Assembly: GCA_948567375.1 (NCBI GenBank)
Contig: OX419755.1
Span: forward strand, 55,260,291 to 55,324,290
DNA length: 64,000 bases
Direction: 5' to 3'
From: Lunularia cruciata
Taxonomy: Eukaryota > Streptophyta > Marchantiopsida > Lunulariales > Lunulariaceae
Made by a program: the position numbers and the translations under genes. The notes under the pieces were generated by a model, which worked only from the letters and a program-made list of their open reading frames with translations, ran no database searches and was not told the DNA's origin. Within the stretch, counting starts at the first letter, position 1. The number at the start of each line of letters is the position of its first letter. Shown one piece after another: positions 13,601 through 25,519 of this stretch.

Positions 13601-15264
13601 TCCTTCGTCAATTTGCTCTGAGTGCAGGAGTACTCATTTTCACCAGCAGCTCAAGCCATTGAAGTGAGCTCGGGAGAATTCAGAGAGGTTTCGTTCAGTG
13701 CACGGCGCATCGCGTACAGGTGAATGCAGGATAAGATAGGATGCGAATGTTCGAACTGCACTTCTGTTTGTAGTTACTATCTAAACATCAATATTTTCTG
13801 ACGGCTACGAACTCTATCCTCTGTTGAGAACGAAACACATCATAAGAATTCTCGATGACAGTTACTTGTTCTCGATTCGTTCTCTTCAATTTTGTCTGCA
13901 GTGCTCTCGGGACCGTCACGTTCTTATCCGGCAAACCTGCGGAGGGTGTGTCACTAGAAGCTCGCTCAGACAGAGGCTACTATGAGGAAACCATTACCGA
14001 TGCTGAAGGCAAATATAGGCTAAGAGGTCTTCTACCTAAAACCAGCTACAGCATTAGAACTGTTTTGAAGGAAGATACTTCTTCCAAGCTCGAAAGGGCT
14101 TCTCCAGCTGTGGTTGTCATCAAGGTAAGAAAGAGATATCTAACAAGCTAGTCTTCAAGAATTAAGGTTATTGCCGATATGGAGTGGGGAAAGACACTTT
14201 TCAAGCCAACAGGAGAGGTTTTAGGAAACTTAATGGGAGCTGCATAAGGAAGGAATGTTTATAACCTAGTCCTTGTAGAGGCTAAAAAGATGTTGGATGT
14301 TACTGGCAGATTTCCCTTGAAAGAACTGAATCCTTGAGTCAATACTTTCTTAAATCTAGAAATCTGTTGAGTGGTGACAAGTTGGTTGCAGTAAGTTGGA
14401 AGTTAATAACCTCAATTGTCAATGGTCCTGCAGGTTAGTGAGAATGATACTTTTGGACTTAACTTTGTTGTCTTCGAGGAAGCTCCTTCCACCATAGTGA
14501 CAGGATCCGTGGAAGGTGCAAACCTAGAGCAATGGCAACCACATCTAATGATAGAGTTTACATCGACTATCGAACCTTTCAATGTCGTACAAGCAGTTCC
14601 TCTTCCACTCTCATACTTTTTTGAAGTACAAGGGCTACCAGCAGGAACTTATAATGTTCGATTGGTTTTTGGACTGTCGGAGAGAACACACAACTTCGCA
14701 TCAAGTGTGGTGGAGTTGGACTTGGTATCAAAGAATCATCTGCATTTGGGTTCATTAACCTTTACTGCCAAGGAGACCATGCATAGTCAGGTATTCACGC
14801 GCTCTGTGGGTGACTGCTTCGTCTGGTATTGCATGAATGGTTTATACGATAGCAATTTTTGCAGATCATTGGGCACTCCCTTCTCTTAAGGAGCAGAAAT
14901 CTCGTGCCTCTTCTCTTGGATCTTATTCAATAATTTTCCTTCTTCAGGAGTTGACACCTGCTCCAGTGGTTCCTATCGTGGTCGGAGTTGCAGTTATTGC
15001 CATGTTTGCAAGTATGCCCAGGTAAGTCTGCTTGCTCACCGCTTTCTTCAAAGCCTTGCACTGAAGAGCATTTTACATCGTATAAAACATGCCTTGAGAG
15101 TTTCTCGCTTGCTTCTATTGGTCTTAAATTAAAGAGTTGGCTATGTCATCAGATTGAAGGATGGTTATCAATGGATTGTCGGCACAAGTGGCCCAAGTGC
15201 TGCGGTTCCAGGACTGAAGAAAGATGTGCGGAGGACGAACGCTAGGACAAAAAGAGCTTTGTAG
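1629..15264 (+). CDS. NOMO: NOMO (Nodal modulator / pM5-like) ER membrane protein, 26 exons, N-terminus missing
   Basis: NOMO is a type I ER membrane protein with a row of Ig/carbohydrate-binding-like beta-sandwich repeats; in animals it forms the BOS/multipass-translocon complex with NICALIN and TMEM147. Exons read from splice signals: 1629-1694, 1855-1941, 2525-2581, 2724-2788, 2931-3109, 3397-3458, 3629-3712, 3901-4063, 4351-4466, 8767-8895, 9012-9083, 9550-9645, 9893-9976, 10189-10317, 10444-10635, 10813-11019, 11302-11415, 11924-12177, 12357-12423, 12529-12777, 12995-13225, 13628-13719, 13902-14124, 14434-14790, 14948-15021, 15153-15264. They sum to 3561 nt, exactly 1186 codons plus stop, with every phase matching. 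Landmarks follow plant NOMO: CAPNGYY, NNNEDINF, VTGFSVKGRVV, VALTHGP, GPLYDDIPY, RLRGLLP. The exon at 14948 encodes the C-terminal membrane helix, followed by a basic cytosolic tail. About 40 N-terminal residues including the signal peptide are not seen. Confidence 0.95.
5034..5566 (-). mobile_element. Solo Ty1/copia-type LTR in the NOMO intron
   Basis: The 533-bp insert starts TG and ends CA and is bordered by the same 5 bp, TTTAC, at 5029-5033 and 5567-5571. It interrupts the second copy of a local repeat: the first copy runs uninterrupted from GGGTTGTTTTAC into the following TTCTGAATTCC, while the second is split exactly at this point. Read on the minus strand it starts TGTTAGATTTAG. Its minus-strand 3' part matches the sequence around 38260-38330, upstream of a copia remnant. 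No internal retrotransposon domains are present, so it is a solo LTR left by recombination. Confidence 0.85.
5249..5398. repeat. 75-bp perfect tandem duplication inside the solo LTR
   Basis: Two adjacent copies of a 75-bp unit starting AGCAGCATAGAACACACC, with no difference seen between them. It lies inside the solo LTR. Confidence 0.9.
5640..8470. repeat. Diverged interspersed repeat family in the NOMO intron
   Basis: Blocks with CCAGTCCTCT, ACGCTTCGCTCC, CAGCCAAGA and CACCATCCACTCC recur near 5640, 5971, 6941, 7366-7500 and 8015. Blocks with GAGTTCTGGATC(C/T)CC recur near 6885, 7325, 7967 and 8400, spaced about 435-645 bp. Other copies of the AACGGCTTCTG part occur in a later NOMO intron (about 13488) and in an intron of the CPSF-like gene (about 45550). 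It looks like an old non-coding repeat amplified locally; the family is unknown to me. Confidence 0.65.
9977..10188 (+). other. GC-AG intron in NOMO
   Basis: The exon ends ...CFE (GAG) and the next sequence is GCAAGA. The next exon starts after TTGCATCAG and continues VPPGEYRLS, as plant NOMO proteins do. No GT donor nearby keeps the frame. Confidence 0.8.
11860..11920. repeat. Short tandem duplication before a NOMO splice acceptor
   Basis: A 27-bp unit around GTTGTCATATATTGACT is present twice, with a partial third copy running directly into the acceptor ATATGCAG of the exon at 11924. Confidence 0.8.
13226..13627 (+). other. GC-AG intron in NOMO
   Basis: The exon ends ...RPLLK (AAG), followed by GCAAGTAC; the next exon after GAGTGCAG begins EYSFSP. 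The adjacent GT three bases on would shift the frame and reach a stop, so the GC donor is required. A copy of the AACGGCTTCTG repeat lies in this intron. Confidence 0.85.
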
Positions 15265-16449
15265 ACATAGAGCTTGTGACGTAAAAATGGACATCGGTCC
15301 TCTCAGTTTTGGTCACGTATTGATTGTAACTATTTTTTTGAGTAACTTAAAAGCAGTCGGCTCAATTCTCCGTAATGTGCATCCACACCATGTCTCTGTC
15401 AAGCGCATCAGTTGTTCTGTGTTCAGATTACTTAGCTTTGTTTTTAGGTGATCTGTTTGCACTAAAAAGAATTCTGGACTGACACTGATGGGGATAATGG
15501 TCTCGTGGGCAATTCTCGTCGTTCACCACGTTTCATGGTCGATGCACCTAACCGGTGCCCGTTAAGGACCATCGTGTGGAATACTTCTGGACCTTTTCCT
15601 TGCTTCAGCAGTTGCCCTCTTTGCCCCGGGAATATAGATCTTCACCGTCGGATGTGAATCTCTCTTCGTTGAAATTGCCTTAATGCGGTGTGAATCAGTT
15701 TTGGAGCGTCTAGATCTATTACGCCTCTCATTGAAGAAAAGATCGACTCGAAACCTCTCTGCCGAGAGGATTCGGGCCAGAAAGTGTGTGCACGAAAGGA
15801 TAGATATGAGGGTCGAATCTTGTAGACGATGGGGCTGGTATAGGGATGGGGTAGGGACTTCGATTTACCGGATCGCGGGGGCGTTGAGGGTAGTCAAAGC
15901 AAACTTTTGTATATAGTGTCCGGGAAGGACATGGGAGCAGTTATGAAAATGAAGACGGCGAGTGCTGCCCCCGGGCAAGCCGAATTGGACACTACAGAGG
16001 TGGACATGAATGGGATCTGCACTCTTCACTTGCTTCGCACGCGCCTTGGTTTCGTAAGTGGAGCACAACTCGATGTTTTTATTGATAAATTCCACTAGCA
16101 TTCTCGTGATACTTTGGAACAGACGGATATTTATCCTAGCGGTTGCAGAACACATATTGGCAAATTCCACCAGCGTTCTCGTGATATTGTTGAAGAGAAG
16201 GATATATTATCCTAGCCGTTCCAGTGTGTTCTGCATGAAGCTTTTGTGAAAGTCTGCAAATCCAATTGAGTCTTCAACCACAAGGCTGTGCCAAACCAAC
16301 GGAGCCTTTTTCTGCTTCTAATTCTTGAAGCTTAGCAACAATTAAATCTCGATACCGTTCCTGACTCCAGGAGGAGCCTCTGCAGACTCATCGGATGATT
16401 TGCACTCTTTGCAAGTTGCACTAAACCCTCCGTCGTCCTGAATCATCAG
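15265..16449. other. Intergenic region between NOMO and the ZMYND12-like gene
   Basis: This should hold the NOMO 3' UTR and the promoter of the next gene. A short duplication occurs near 16090-16205: AAATTCCAC(C/T)AGC(A/G)TTCTCGTGATA is repeated about 75 bp apart. No coding region was recognised. Confidence 0.5.
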
Positions 16450-18213
16450 ATGTTCTCGATGAGTGAACTCGCTGTGGAGCTTTTCAAAGAGAACCCGGGG
16501 GCATTCATAAAGGTAATGCCTTCTATGATTTCAAGCTCCGATGCTAGAAAGATAGAAGCCAAATTTCGCTCTCTTGCGGAGCCTTTTTGCTTAGCACAAG
16601 CGTCCACTACACGTACAGGACATCAGATCTGGGAGACACAAAAGGTTTCACGTGACGGATGAAGACGTAATGCTAAGACTGGCCCAGTTGCAAATACCCC
16701 CCGAGTCGATAACTGTCGCTGGAGCAACGCTTCTTCCTTCCGATACGGTAGAAGCAATTCTTCGTGATCGGCGAAAGGTACACTCCTGGTGTACTTGTGA
16801 ACCGTCGTGATTTCATCGACTTAGAACAGATGAACGTGAGGTCACTCGATTCTGAACCCAAGGAGTCAAATGGTGGGCGGGTTGAAGGCGGAGCTGGTAA
16901 AAGTTGTGCGGTTAGTCTTGCTGAAAGTTGTGTCAACTGATGCTGCAAAGCTACTTGCACAAGGGCTCTTCGAAGAAGCTCTCCCTGTAGCGATCGATGC
17001 TATCAGCAAGGGCAAAGTTCTATACTATCCCGAATACAAGGTCCAACTTGTTCCAGTCTATCTACTCGGGGCCCAGGTACTACTGTTCTGCACTCTTATC
17101 TTGAGCCTTTCTCCTTTCTTGCTTTCTGGTAGAGTTAAAACTGCACGTATGAAATTGGTAACTTCAAAGCTGTCTATGTAATCAGGCAAATCTCGGCCTT
17201 GGACGAGCAGTGCAGGCTGAGGATATGTTGGGAATTGCGGCATGGTTGTTGATCGAAGATAAGTCGAAAGTGGACAAGACTACGATTCGTGCAGAAATTA
17301 CACGCCTATTTGGTGTGCTCTATTTTCTCGAGGTGCTTGCTCCAGTACTCTTGTTCAACAGGTGATGTGGTTGGTCCTGCATGTGAATCCTCCATTTTTT
17401 GAGACTCACATTTTCGGGCTCCTCCTGCCCAGCATTATACAGAAGAAATATGACATGGCTTTAAAGGCATTCGGGGAGAATATTTACTACACTTCTTTAC
17501 AATATGGCGTCAGAGATCTTCGAAACAGTATTGGAATGTACAACCTGTTCAAAGTCTTCCAAGCTCGGGTACGACAAGTTCAAAGTTCCCTGTCTCGTTC
17601 ATTCATTTACTTTTAAAGTGTCGAATGTATTATAATTGTTGATTGGACAGAATGAAACCGACAAGTGCCAACGTTGCAGTAACATTGTGATCGAGTGGTG
17701 GCTCGATGCTCTGAAAGAGGTGGTTCTTGGAATCCCTTACAAAAGACTCACTCCATGGGGTTCACCACAATATACTGGTCTTGAAGAAGTACAAACTGAT
17801 TTCCAAACCCAAACGGAAAGAATGTATTTCAAAGAAGTCACCGACATGTTGCAGGTACGCACCGACTGCTCTCACTTCTTTTGTAGTAAAGTCGTCGTCT
17901 TGAGGTTCTGGATACTACGACACTTACTTTGCTGTTTCTGTCCACTCCTGATGGCAACGGACTTCTGCAGGAAATCTCGATTTTCAGGGCATCTTCAGCT
18001 GGAGACGAAGATGTCAGTGTGGCCGAGGTGTGCTTGGTATTGGGACTTGCTTTCATTTACAGTCGGTTGTTCGTCTTAGCTCGTGAGCATCTAGAGCATG
18101 CAGCTGACCTTTACGGATCTAAGGACAAAGAGAAACGAGAGCTCATTAGTAATTGCTTGATGCTCATTCCCAAGCCATCGCTGCATGTGCCAATGCCTCC
18201 ACCACCACGTTGA
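16450..18213 (+). CDS. ZMYND12-like TPR protein (axonemal), multi-exon
   Basis: ZMYND12 is a sperm-flagellum protein that works with TTC29; its trypanosome homologue TAX-1 is axonemal. Secure exons: about 16918-17076, 17186-17332, 17443-17568, 17651-17854 and 17971-18213 (stop TGA), all phase 0. The product runs AAKLLAQGLFEEALPVAI, then VQLVPVYLLGAQANLGLG, RAVQAEDMLG, KYDMALKAFGENIYY, and a final TPR-like helix pair near REHLEHAADLYG. This follows ZMYND12 in order and spacing (EGKHEDAVPAAL, VELVPAYLLLAEASLGLGR, YEEARYHLANDIYFAS). Tentative 5' exons are 16450-16512 and 16595-16777, in phase with each other, but their join to the exon near 16918 could not be made in frame. The N-terminal MYND zinc finger of animal ZMYND12 was not found. 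The family call is strong; the 5' structure is not. Confidence 0.75.
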
Positions 18214-19580
18214 TCAGGATGCAACTTATTGATTCATACGTGGGAGCTTCTATGTCGATTCAGATGCTGGTGGTTGATCACCGAGAACGACTAAACCTTT
18301 GGCAAACATATGTAGGTATAAAAAGTGAAATAGAACTTTAGATAGTTTGCACAAGGTAACCAGTTTGTATTTTGAACGATATCATTCTCATTAATTATTC
18401 GTGGTACTTGAGGGAAAACCATCTATGTAGGGTCCTTCTCTTTTATCAAACAAATCGCTTCCTTACTCATTTGGAAAAAATCTATTCGCATTTACAGAAT
18501 AAAAAGCTACTTTTCCCAGTAAGTGGTTCTTGTAAACAGAGAAAAACAAAGGTTGGTGTTGAAAATCATCTCATTCAGACTTCAAGTCTTATTTAAAACC
18601 TATCAGAATTGTACACAAAATCACTTCATGCCTATAATTTTCCGTTAAAATCTACGAGTATTTCCTAGAGGTAAAAATCAAAGTAAAGCAAGCCGATGGT
18701 AAAGATTGCTCTTTCTTGCGAGCAACGATTGTCCATTGTGATGTTAATGGACCCGTAAGCCCTCACATAGAGAGCTTGAAGAAGATGTGAGAAGTATTCT
18801 TTTTTGAATGATGATTCTCTTAATATAGAGTGTGAACTCCCTTGTTTGGATTTCACCATATGAGATCATATCGTATTACTTATAACTTTTGAGCAAGTGT
18901 TAGAGCTAGTGACTTCTTGGTATACTTTCTAGAAAAAGATGTGAGATGCATTCCTTCTCATGATCTAAAACTTGCTAAGATTTCTATAGCAATTACTTTC
19001 TTATCAACAATATTGATTTTTCAGACTGGTTAAGATTGATCATAATTTCGTCTATTACTATGGACAACATTGTTGTACTTGGAGATCTCTTGTCATTCAA
19101 GAGATCATTTTTTCAACTTTACTTTCTATTTTGACACATCATTCCTGTTTTGGACTCCATTGAGTGAAGTATGATTGACACATGCCTGTTCTTATTTATC
19201 ACATCATTAGTAACCTTGTGTAGTTGTCATATCTTTCCAATATCTTCAAACTAATGTGGATATTGTTATACAAACCTTGCGTATTGATGTGTAAAGATAA
19301 ACAGGTGGCAAGCTTAGAGACAAAAGAGGAGAATATCATGAATGAATTTCTACCAAAAGGACATACTTCTTAGAATTACTGGAACTATGGAGAAACCACA
19401 TCTCCATCTAAGCATAACTGTCAGGTATAAATCAGTCATTCAAGTGGAAGTGAAAGCTTGTATTGTTGTTGTGTTACAGAATCAGGGGATCAAGCTTAAA
19501 TGACAATTTAAGCTTGATCCAATATTGATCAACCACATGTTTAAGAACCATTTGTAGAACATAAGTTTTACCATACATGA
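18214..19580. other. AT-rich stretch with a decayed copia-like trace
   Basis: Sequence after the ZMYND12-like stop becomes AT-rich. On the plus strand near 18730-18780 a broken frame reads HCDVNGPVSPHIES, resembling the start of a Ty1/copia integrase core. Stops surround it and no LTR was found. Treat it as a possible old copia relic. Confidence 0.35.
19487..19520. repeat. 15-bp perfect inverted repeat (hairpin)
   Basis: Arms GGATCAAGCTTAAAT and ATTTAAGCTTGATCC are exact reverse complements separated by the 4-base loop GACA. It lies in non-coding AT-rich DNA. Confidence 0.9.
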
Positions 19581-22500
19581 GGAGATGCACAAACTTCAAC
19601 TCATGGATGCAACTGAAGAGCAAGGAAAGGGCTGACGGCTCAAATGGTCGTCGTTGAAATCGACAACGTAAGGCAAGGTGCAGCAGGAGTTTTGCATTTG
19701 GATGGGTGGCCCCACTGCAGTTGAGAGGATGAAGTTCAGCATGTGGATGATGGAAAGGACGTGGAGGAGAGCGGCCGTTTGCGGAGCGAGTGGCATGACG
19801 TCAATTTCTGTTCTAATACCGCGATTCAGGCCCAATCATGGCGAGCCCGGGTTCTTACAACTACTGTAGGTTGCTCTCTCCCGATGATGCCTGGAACAAC
19901 AAATTTAGGCCGCAGTTCGTAGATCCGCTTCATATACTGGACGGCGTGGTAGCTGCAACTCAAACTTTTGTCAGCAAATTTTGTAGATTCCACATTGGCA
20001 TCCTCATGATCCCAGCACAGAAGCAGCCGTAAATGTGGTATACTTCTTCCGGCAGTTTCGTACAAACGCTCGATTACGTACAACACATTCCATAAAGAAA
20101 ACGTCAGGCGACTTTCGCATTCATCCAGGTGAAATTTCCTTTGCTGCTCGTGGTGTGTAACGATGAGTCGGTGGCGGTGCGTTGACATGCTTGCGCTCCC
20201 AACAGTACACTCACTGCATTTGGATCGTTATGAAAGGGACTCCGCCTTCTTTCCCAAATCGGCGGCGTTTATTCAGAGGTCGTGTGCACTAACGGTCTAA
20301 CTGCGCAAGCGTGGACGACAACCGCGAAATGATGATTCTAGCGCGGTAGCAGACGTTTTGTTCCGAATTATCCGGATTTACATCTGCCTTTAATCCCTTG
20401 GTGTAAATTACCGATGTCGAACCAAGTTTGTTGGTGATCTTGTTCAAGAACGTATTAACCTTATATCGATCCACGATCAGATCTATTCTCATTGTCCCGT
20501 GACTTTTATTCTTTGGGATGAATTTCTAAAAGATTTCATACTGTAGCAACAATTTTCTCTTGTTGTTGTGAGGTTCAGATTGTGATCGACGGGCATTATA
20601 ATGGCTCATATCGAGTTGGTGTATTCTAGAGCTCTAATGTTACCTTCCTTAATGATCTTGATGATTGGTGTTTATATCTGGGTTATTCTCGAAGGTTATG
20701 ATTAAGGGAAAAACAGGTAAACGTGTCAGATGTGCTTTGTACAGGATACATATTGAAGCAAAATCCATTTCAATTCAGTACTATATCCTCATCTCATTCA
20801 AGGAAGAAGGATTAAAAACGATAAAGTGAAGTAGTCATGCATGAAAAGATGTAGAAAGAGACGGTGATATAAGAATGCCAAATGAAATCAACCGCCTTTG
20901 GAACAAAGCATGTGATAAGCATTATCCCACAGAAAAGTATCCAATATGAGTAATGAATAGTAGATTAGTAAGGCAGATTTTCTTCATACTCAGATGGTTT
21001 ACTTTTCTGCAACAACGGGTGCAAAATAGTTTACAACAAATTTCAATCTTCAGATTCTGCTGCTACACTAGGATTTAGGTCAAATGCTCGTCATGATGAA
21101 ACTTGTCACTCACACAGAGAGGATGGGATGGGTTCCCAAGTCGCAAGTCCACCAACTTTAAATCGAGACCTCAGCGTTACGGTATAACAATTAATGCAGA
21201 CGATACGTTCTGAAACGACCAATATTACCGAAGTGCTTCTTCATCCAAGTAGTACCAAAAGGAATCGTTTTGCCTTCAATGTTATGTCTTCTAACAGAGT
21301 CCTTGTTTTGAAATTAGGGTTGTAAACTCTGTATTAGTCATGGTTTATTGTCGGAGCAACATTAAATTCGACTAAAGATCAGATTTTGGTGGACAAGTTC
21401 CCGGAAACTCGTGTGAACTTAAGATTCACGTCTGTCTAAACCTAAAAAAACATCAAAAACTTGAAGCTCGTGCAGACAAAATGGCCTAGTTTAGCTTTGG
21501 CGAAGTGACCGTAGTTGTAACTCCTTTCTCTTGGGATTATCTTGTTTATGATCTATTTTAGTTGTTGCTCTTGGGTGGTTACAACTAAGCAGCATCCCGA
21601 GGACATTGTCTTATGGTCGTTCCATCATGCCAATTTGATGGTGAAGGTGATGCCAACAGACTCCAGAATAAAGTGAGTACGCATCATTAAGTTGTTCGGA
21701 TGCCAGCTCGAGTTATCATGTAACATGTTATTGTGGTATGCAGTCTCTTTTCGTGGGATGATAAGCCAACATGAAGACGCTTTGGAAAGAACGAGATGAG
21801 ATGGCCCAATGCTTGAATCACCAGGCATACAAAAAGTAGGCCACCGATAAATGCTGCTTAGGAATTTAGAATTTAGAATTACATGTGAAAGCCTTTGAAT
21901 TGAATACCAACGTAAGAATCACGCACTACAGACGCAAAGTGCACTTTTATTTTTGGAAGTGTTCTCAAAGTGAACTCTTTCTAGTAATTAGCGGTTTTGC
22001 TATAACAGGTTGGTGGGTCTCTCTTCTCTGATTTGGAATCAGTACTCATACGAAGAGAGGGCGTCCCAGTGCACTGAAGGATAAACGTTTGCTTCTTATC
22101 TCGCAATCAAATCAGGAGACATATCTCTATGAGAAACATAAGATACAGTCTGGGAACTACGATGCAGGAGCTCCTGTCGTGATCCAGTGTGGATCTGAAC
22201 AGCTGCAGTGAAGAAGAATCAGAATGTACCGTATTGGTAATGTGTATGTAATGCACCCAAAAAGGCGTTGTTCTAGATTAGTCGAGAAGAATGAAGGTTC
22301 AGGACCTGGAGTAGTTCTTTGGGTGAGTACAGCACTTGATGCGTTAAACATCTGTTGCCAAGTTCTTCGAATGGCAGCACATCTTACAACTCTATTCGCC
22401 ACCTTGTCCGCACCTGTGACCCTCTCTCTTGAGTAAGATGCAGTGTGTGAACATCATCCAGCATTTTGAATATCTACCTATTCCCAGATTTCGTTACTAT

Positions 22501-25500
22501 CATATCCCGGTGAACCTAATCTGTTCAAATTCCGCCAGCTGGTAAATCGTGGACCTATGAGTAGTCAAAGCCTTGTGAGAAACCGAGGTTTGGTTGCTGA
22601 CGCGTGACTGACCGATTGGTCAATAGAACTATGGATTCCCTGTTATAATGCGTGAATATTAAGGGGCGAATCAGGTAATCAGTCCTGTACGCGTCCTGCT
22701 TTCCTCCTCAATGTGGCATAATCTGCAATATCAAGACGAACATATTAGTACTATGATGAATACATGATTAGTACTATGATAAGTGTCAAGGGATACCGCG
22801 TAGAAAAAACGAAGGACGGGAAGACCCCATCAAGCCGTACAAGGGAGAGACGAAAAAGGTAAATTGGGGCGACTATTTTAATAGGTTTGATTCATCTTCT
22901 GCTGTTCAGTTTGTCACGAGAGTGCGAGAGGCAATCCACATCCATCTCTCCGATAGCTTCTCATCTCTAATCTACGGTAATCGGTAACTGAACTGTAGTC
23001 CCCTGTGACGGAATCACAGAAGGACCACCTGAGGTACCGGTGGATCGTGAAAATGGAAGACCCTGAAAGTGAACGTAAGAACAACTGCAGCAAACAATGT
23101 GCAATTCCGTGTACTTAATGTCAGTCACTAATTAAAATAGGATCGAGGAAATTTGTCCAGGACACTTTAATTCTCGTCGTGCCCGGATTTGTTTGAAGGC
23201 TAGCAGATATTGTTTCCCGGAAGTATGGTATCTCGGTCGTAGTCCTCAGCTCTCAAAATTTGCACGAACGGATTCCACTGTTTGGAGGAACTGCCCCAAA
23301 ATGAAAATATTGTTCAGATTCGAAGGGAAGAACTTCTTGTACCGTCCAGCACTGAATGCAGTCTGCTAACGAGGAAGAGGAGGTGTGATCCAGCGGCTGT
23401 CACGTTTCCAACGAGGGTGATAGTGAGTTCGATTGCCAATCATTCGCGGATACATATTTTGAGCCACAATAAGCAAACAGAAATGGCTTGCTCGAGAATG
23501 TAATGCTTTGTTCTTTTAGAAGTGATACCTTTAGTCCAGTCAAACATCTTTGTCCTTCCCATATGCGATCATAAGTACTGAAAAAAAGCACTTTTGCGTT
23601 GAGAGCAACAAGAAACCTACGAGCTTTCTCGGTCGTCTCCCGAGGGAAATTTCTCGTCAACCTCGGTTGAAGTAGGAGGGCAACGTGGCATTCAGAACAG
23701 TTTCTGTGGCATACGTTAAGGTTCTGGCAAACTTCAATGGCAAAGTTTAAGTTGATATTCGGAAGACATAAACACCAGCATTAGTGCGGAAGTTATACAA
23801 TGTGGTGATACAGTATCAGAGATTTTGGAATGTAAGGTCCTTCTCGCGTGTGGATTAAAGAAGCGTTTTGTCCCACATACGTTTATGTAGAGGTTCGTTT
23901 TCGCTCGCAATACAGAATTAGGAGAAATGATGGTGATGTTAACTGAAGTTTTAACCTTACGGACTATGAAGGACATACAAGTTTGACTTTAAGAAGAACA
24001 TGGCAAAAGGAATAGCGCCAGAACAGAACAGAAATGAAGTCTTGCTGGATCCAGGTGATTGCCGAGCGTGATTGTCGTGAGTATGGTCTGGCACTCGGAT
24101 TTAAGAAAATGGACCGAGCACTAAAAATAGATCTCAGGGTCAAAATCGACTGAAAATTGGTCCAAGGTGGAGCAATCAGGGCAAATTGAAGAAAGAGAAT
24201 GTAATTCCATTTGTTTGTCCTGCTCCCGCGCTTTGCAATTCGTGTGGTCGGTGGGTCCCCTCAACCGGCGGCGCAGCCTTGATTCCTTCAACGACGTTCT
24301 CATTGCTGTCTACAGGCAGATTGACTACCGGTAGAGAGTCACGGGAGGGAGTCTAGTCCCGGAGAGAGACAGACAAGCGAGCGCTGGCTTTCTCGCTTTG
24401 TCTTCCTTTCATGTCTCGAATCAGTTGGGGAAGGGGACGGGAAGGCCGAGTTAGCTCTGTCGTACAGCAGCACAAGAGCGCTGTGGGGCAAGAGAGAGAT
24501 CTGCATTAGTCGCTGAGAAAGACCTCATTCATCGCTTTACGGTCGATCAGAGATTTTGAGTGTGAGTGTACTTGTAGCAGGAGTTCCAGTTTCAAGGGAG
24601 AAGGTGATCCGGAGGTGATTGGACAGCTTTTGAAGTTCCGTTTAGATGAAATCGCGAGATGGATGGGCGTTCACCTTGCTAAACGTAGTTTTGATCAGTG
24701 GTGGTGGTTGTGGTGGTGGAGGAAACCTCAAATCAGCACATTATTGATTAATCACTCGCCTACATAACGGTAGGACGCCGTATGGAAGAATCCGCATTCC
24801 TGCAACTCTGAAGATTTACTACTTCCTGGAGTGGAACGTTTACTGCAGGGACGGAGCATTGATAGTCAACATATGAGACTTTTTGTTTGTCAGTAGTGAG
24901 ACAACGATTTATAAATGGGTCACTTTCCAGGCTTCAAGGAGTAGATGGAAGGAGAGAGTGAGGATAGAAACAGATACACGAAGATAATCGCAATGCATTG
25001 GGTCATTGGATGAAACTACAGAAGGAACTAGTGTATTGAAGTTAGAAGACTAAACATTCTTGCTTCTCCGGTCGGTCATCTGGAAGGAGTGAGTTTGTGC
25101 ATTCTTGGTCGGAGGGACGAGACGAGAGGTTACCTCGACACTATGTCTAGTCGACCTAGCTTTCCGCTGCAGCATCTTTTAGGGGTGCGGTTGGAATGCA
25201 CGACGAGTGAAACCTTCGTCACGTGGGATAGCTGGTCGAATAAGCTGTACACAGGTTCCGAGGATGAACCAGCATTTTGATCGAGGGATTGGAGAACAGT
25301 ACCTTACGGCACATTGCAAGCTCATTCCCTCGGAGTTGAATCTCCTGCCTACTAATCCAGGTACTCTGATTCGAGGAAGAATGTGATTCGACTGTTGTCG
25401 TTAACCTTTCTCAATTCATATATGTCAGAAAGTGGAATCAGAGTTTAAGGTTTCGTCTTTACAATAGCTAACCATTTGTCGTCTTCAATCGACAAAGAAC

Positions 25501-25519
25501 TTCACACAATTACAACATC
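19581..25519. other. Long intergenic region
   Basis: Nothing was recognised over about 6 kb. Around 19830-20040 a plus-strand frame (MASPGSYNYCRLLSPDDAWN...) and frames after it look coding in composition but are broken by stops and match no family I know. The last ~1.2 kb, with GA-rich runs near 24350-24450, probably carries the promoter and 5' UTR of the gene at 25520. Confidence 0.4.

Noticed and set aside
19826..20188. 120-codon minus-strand frame and overlapping plus-strand frames
   Set aside because: Both strands look equally plausible, stops interrupt the plus-strand reading, and no family was recognised.
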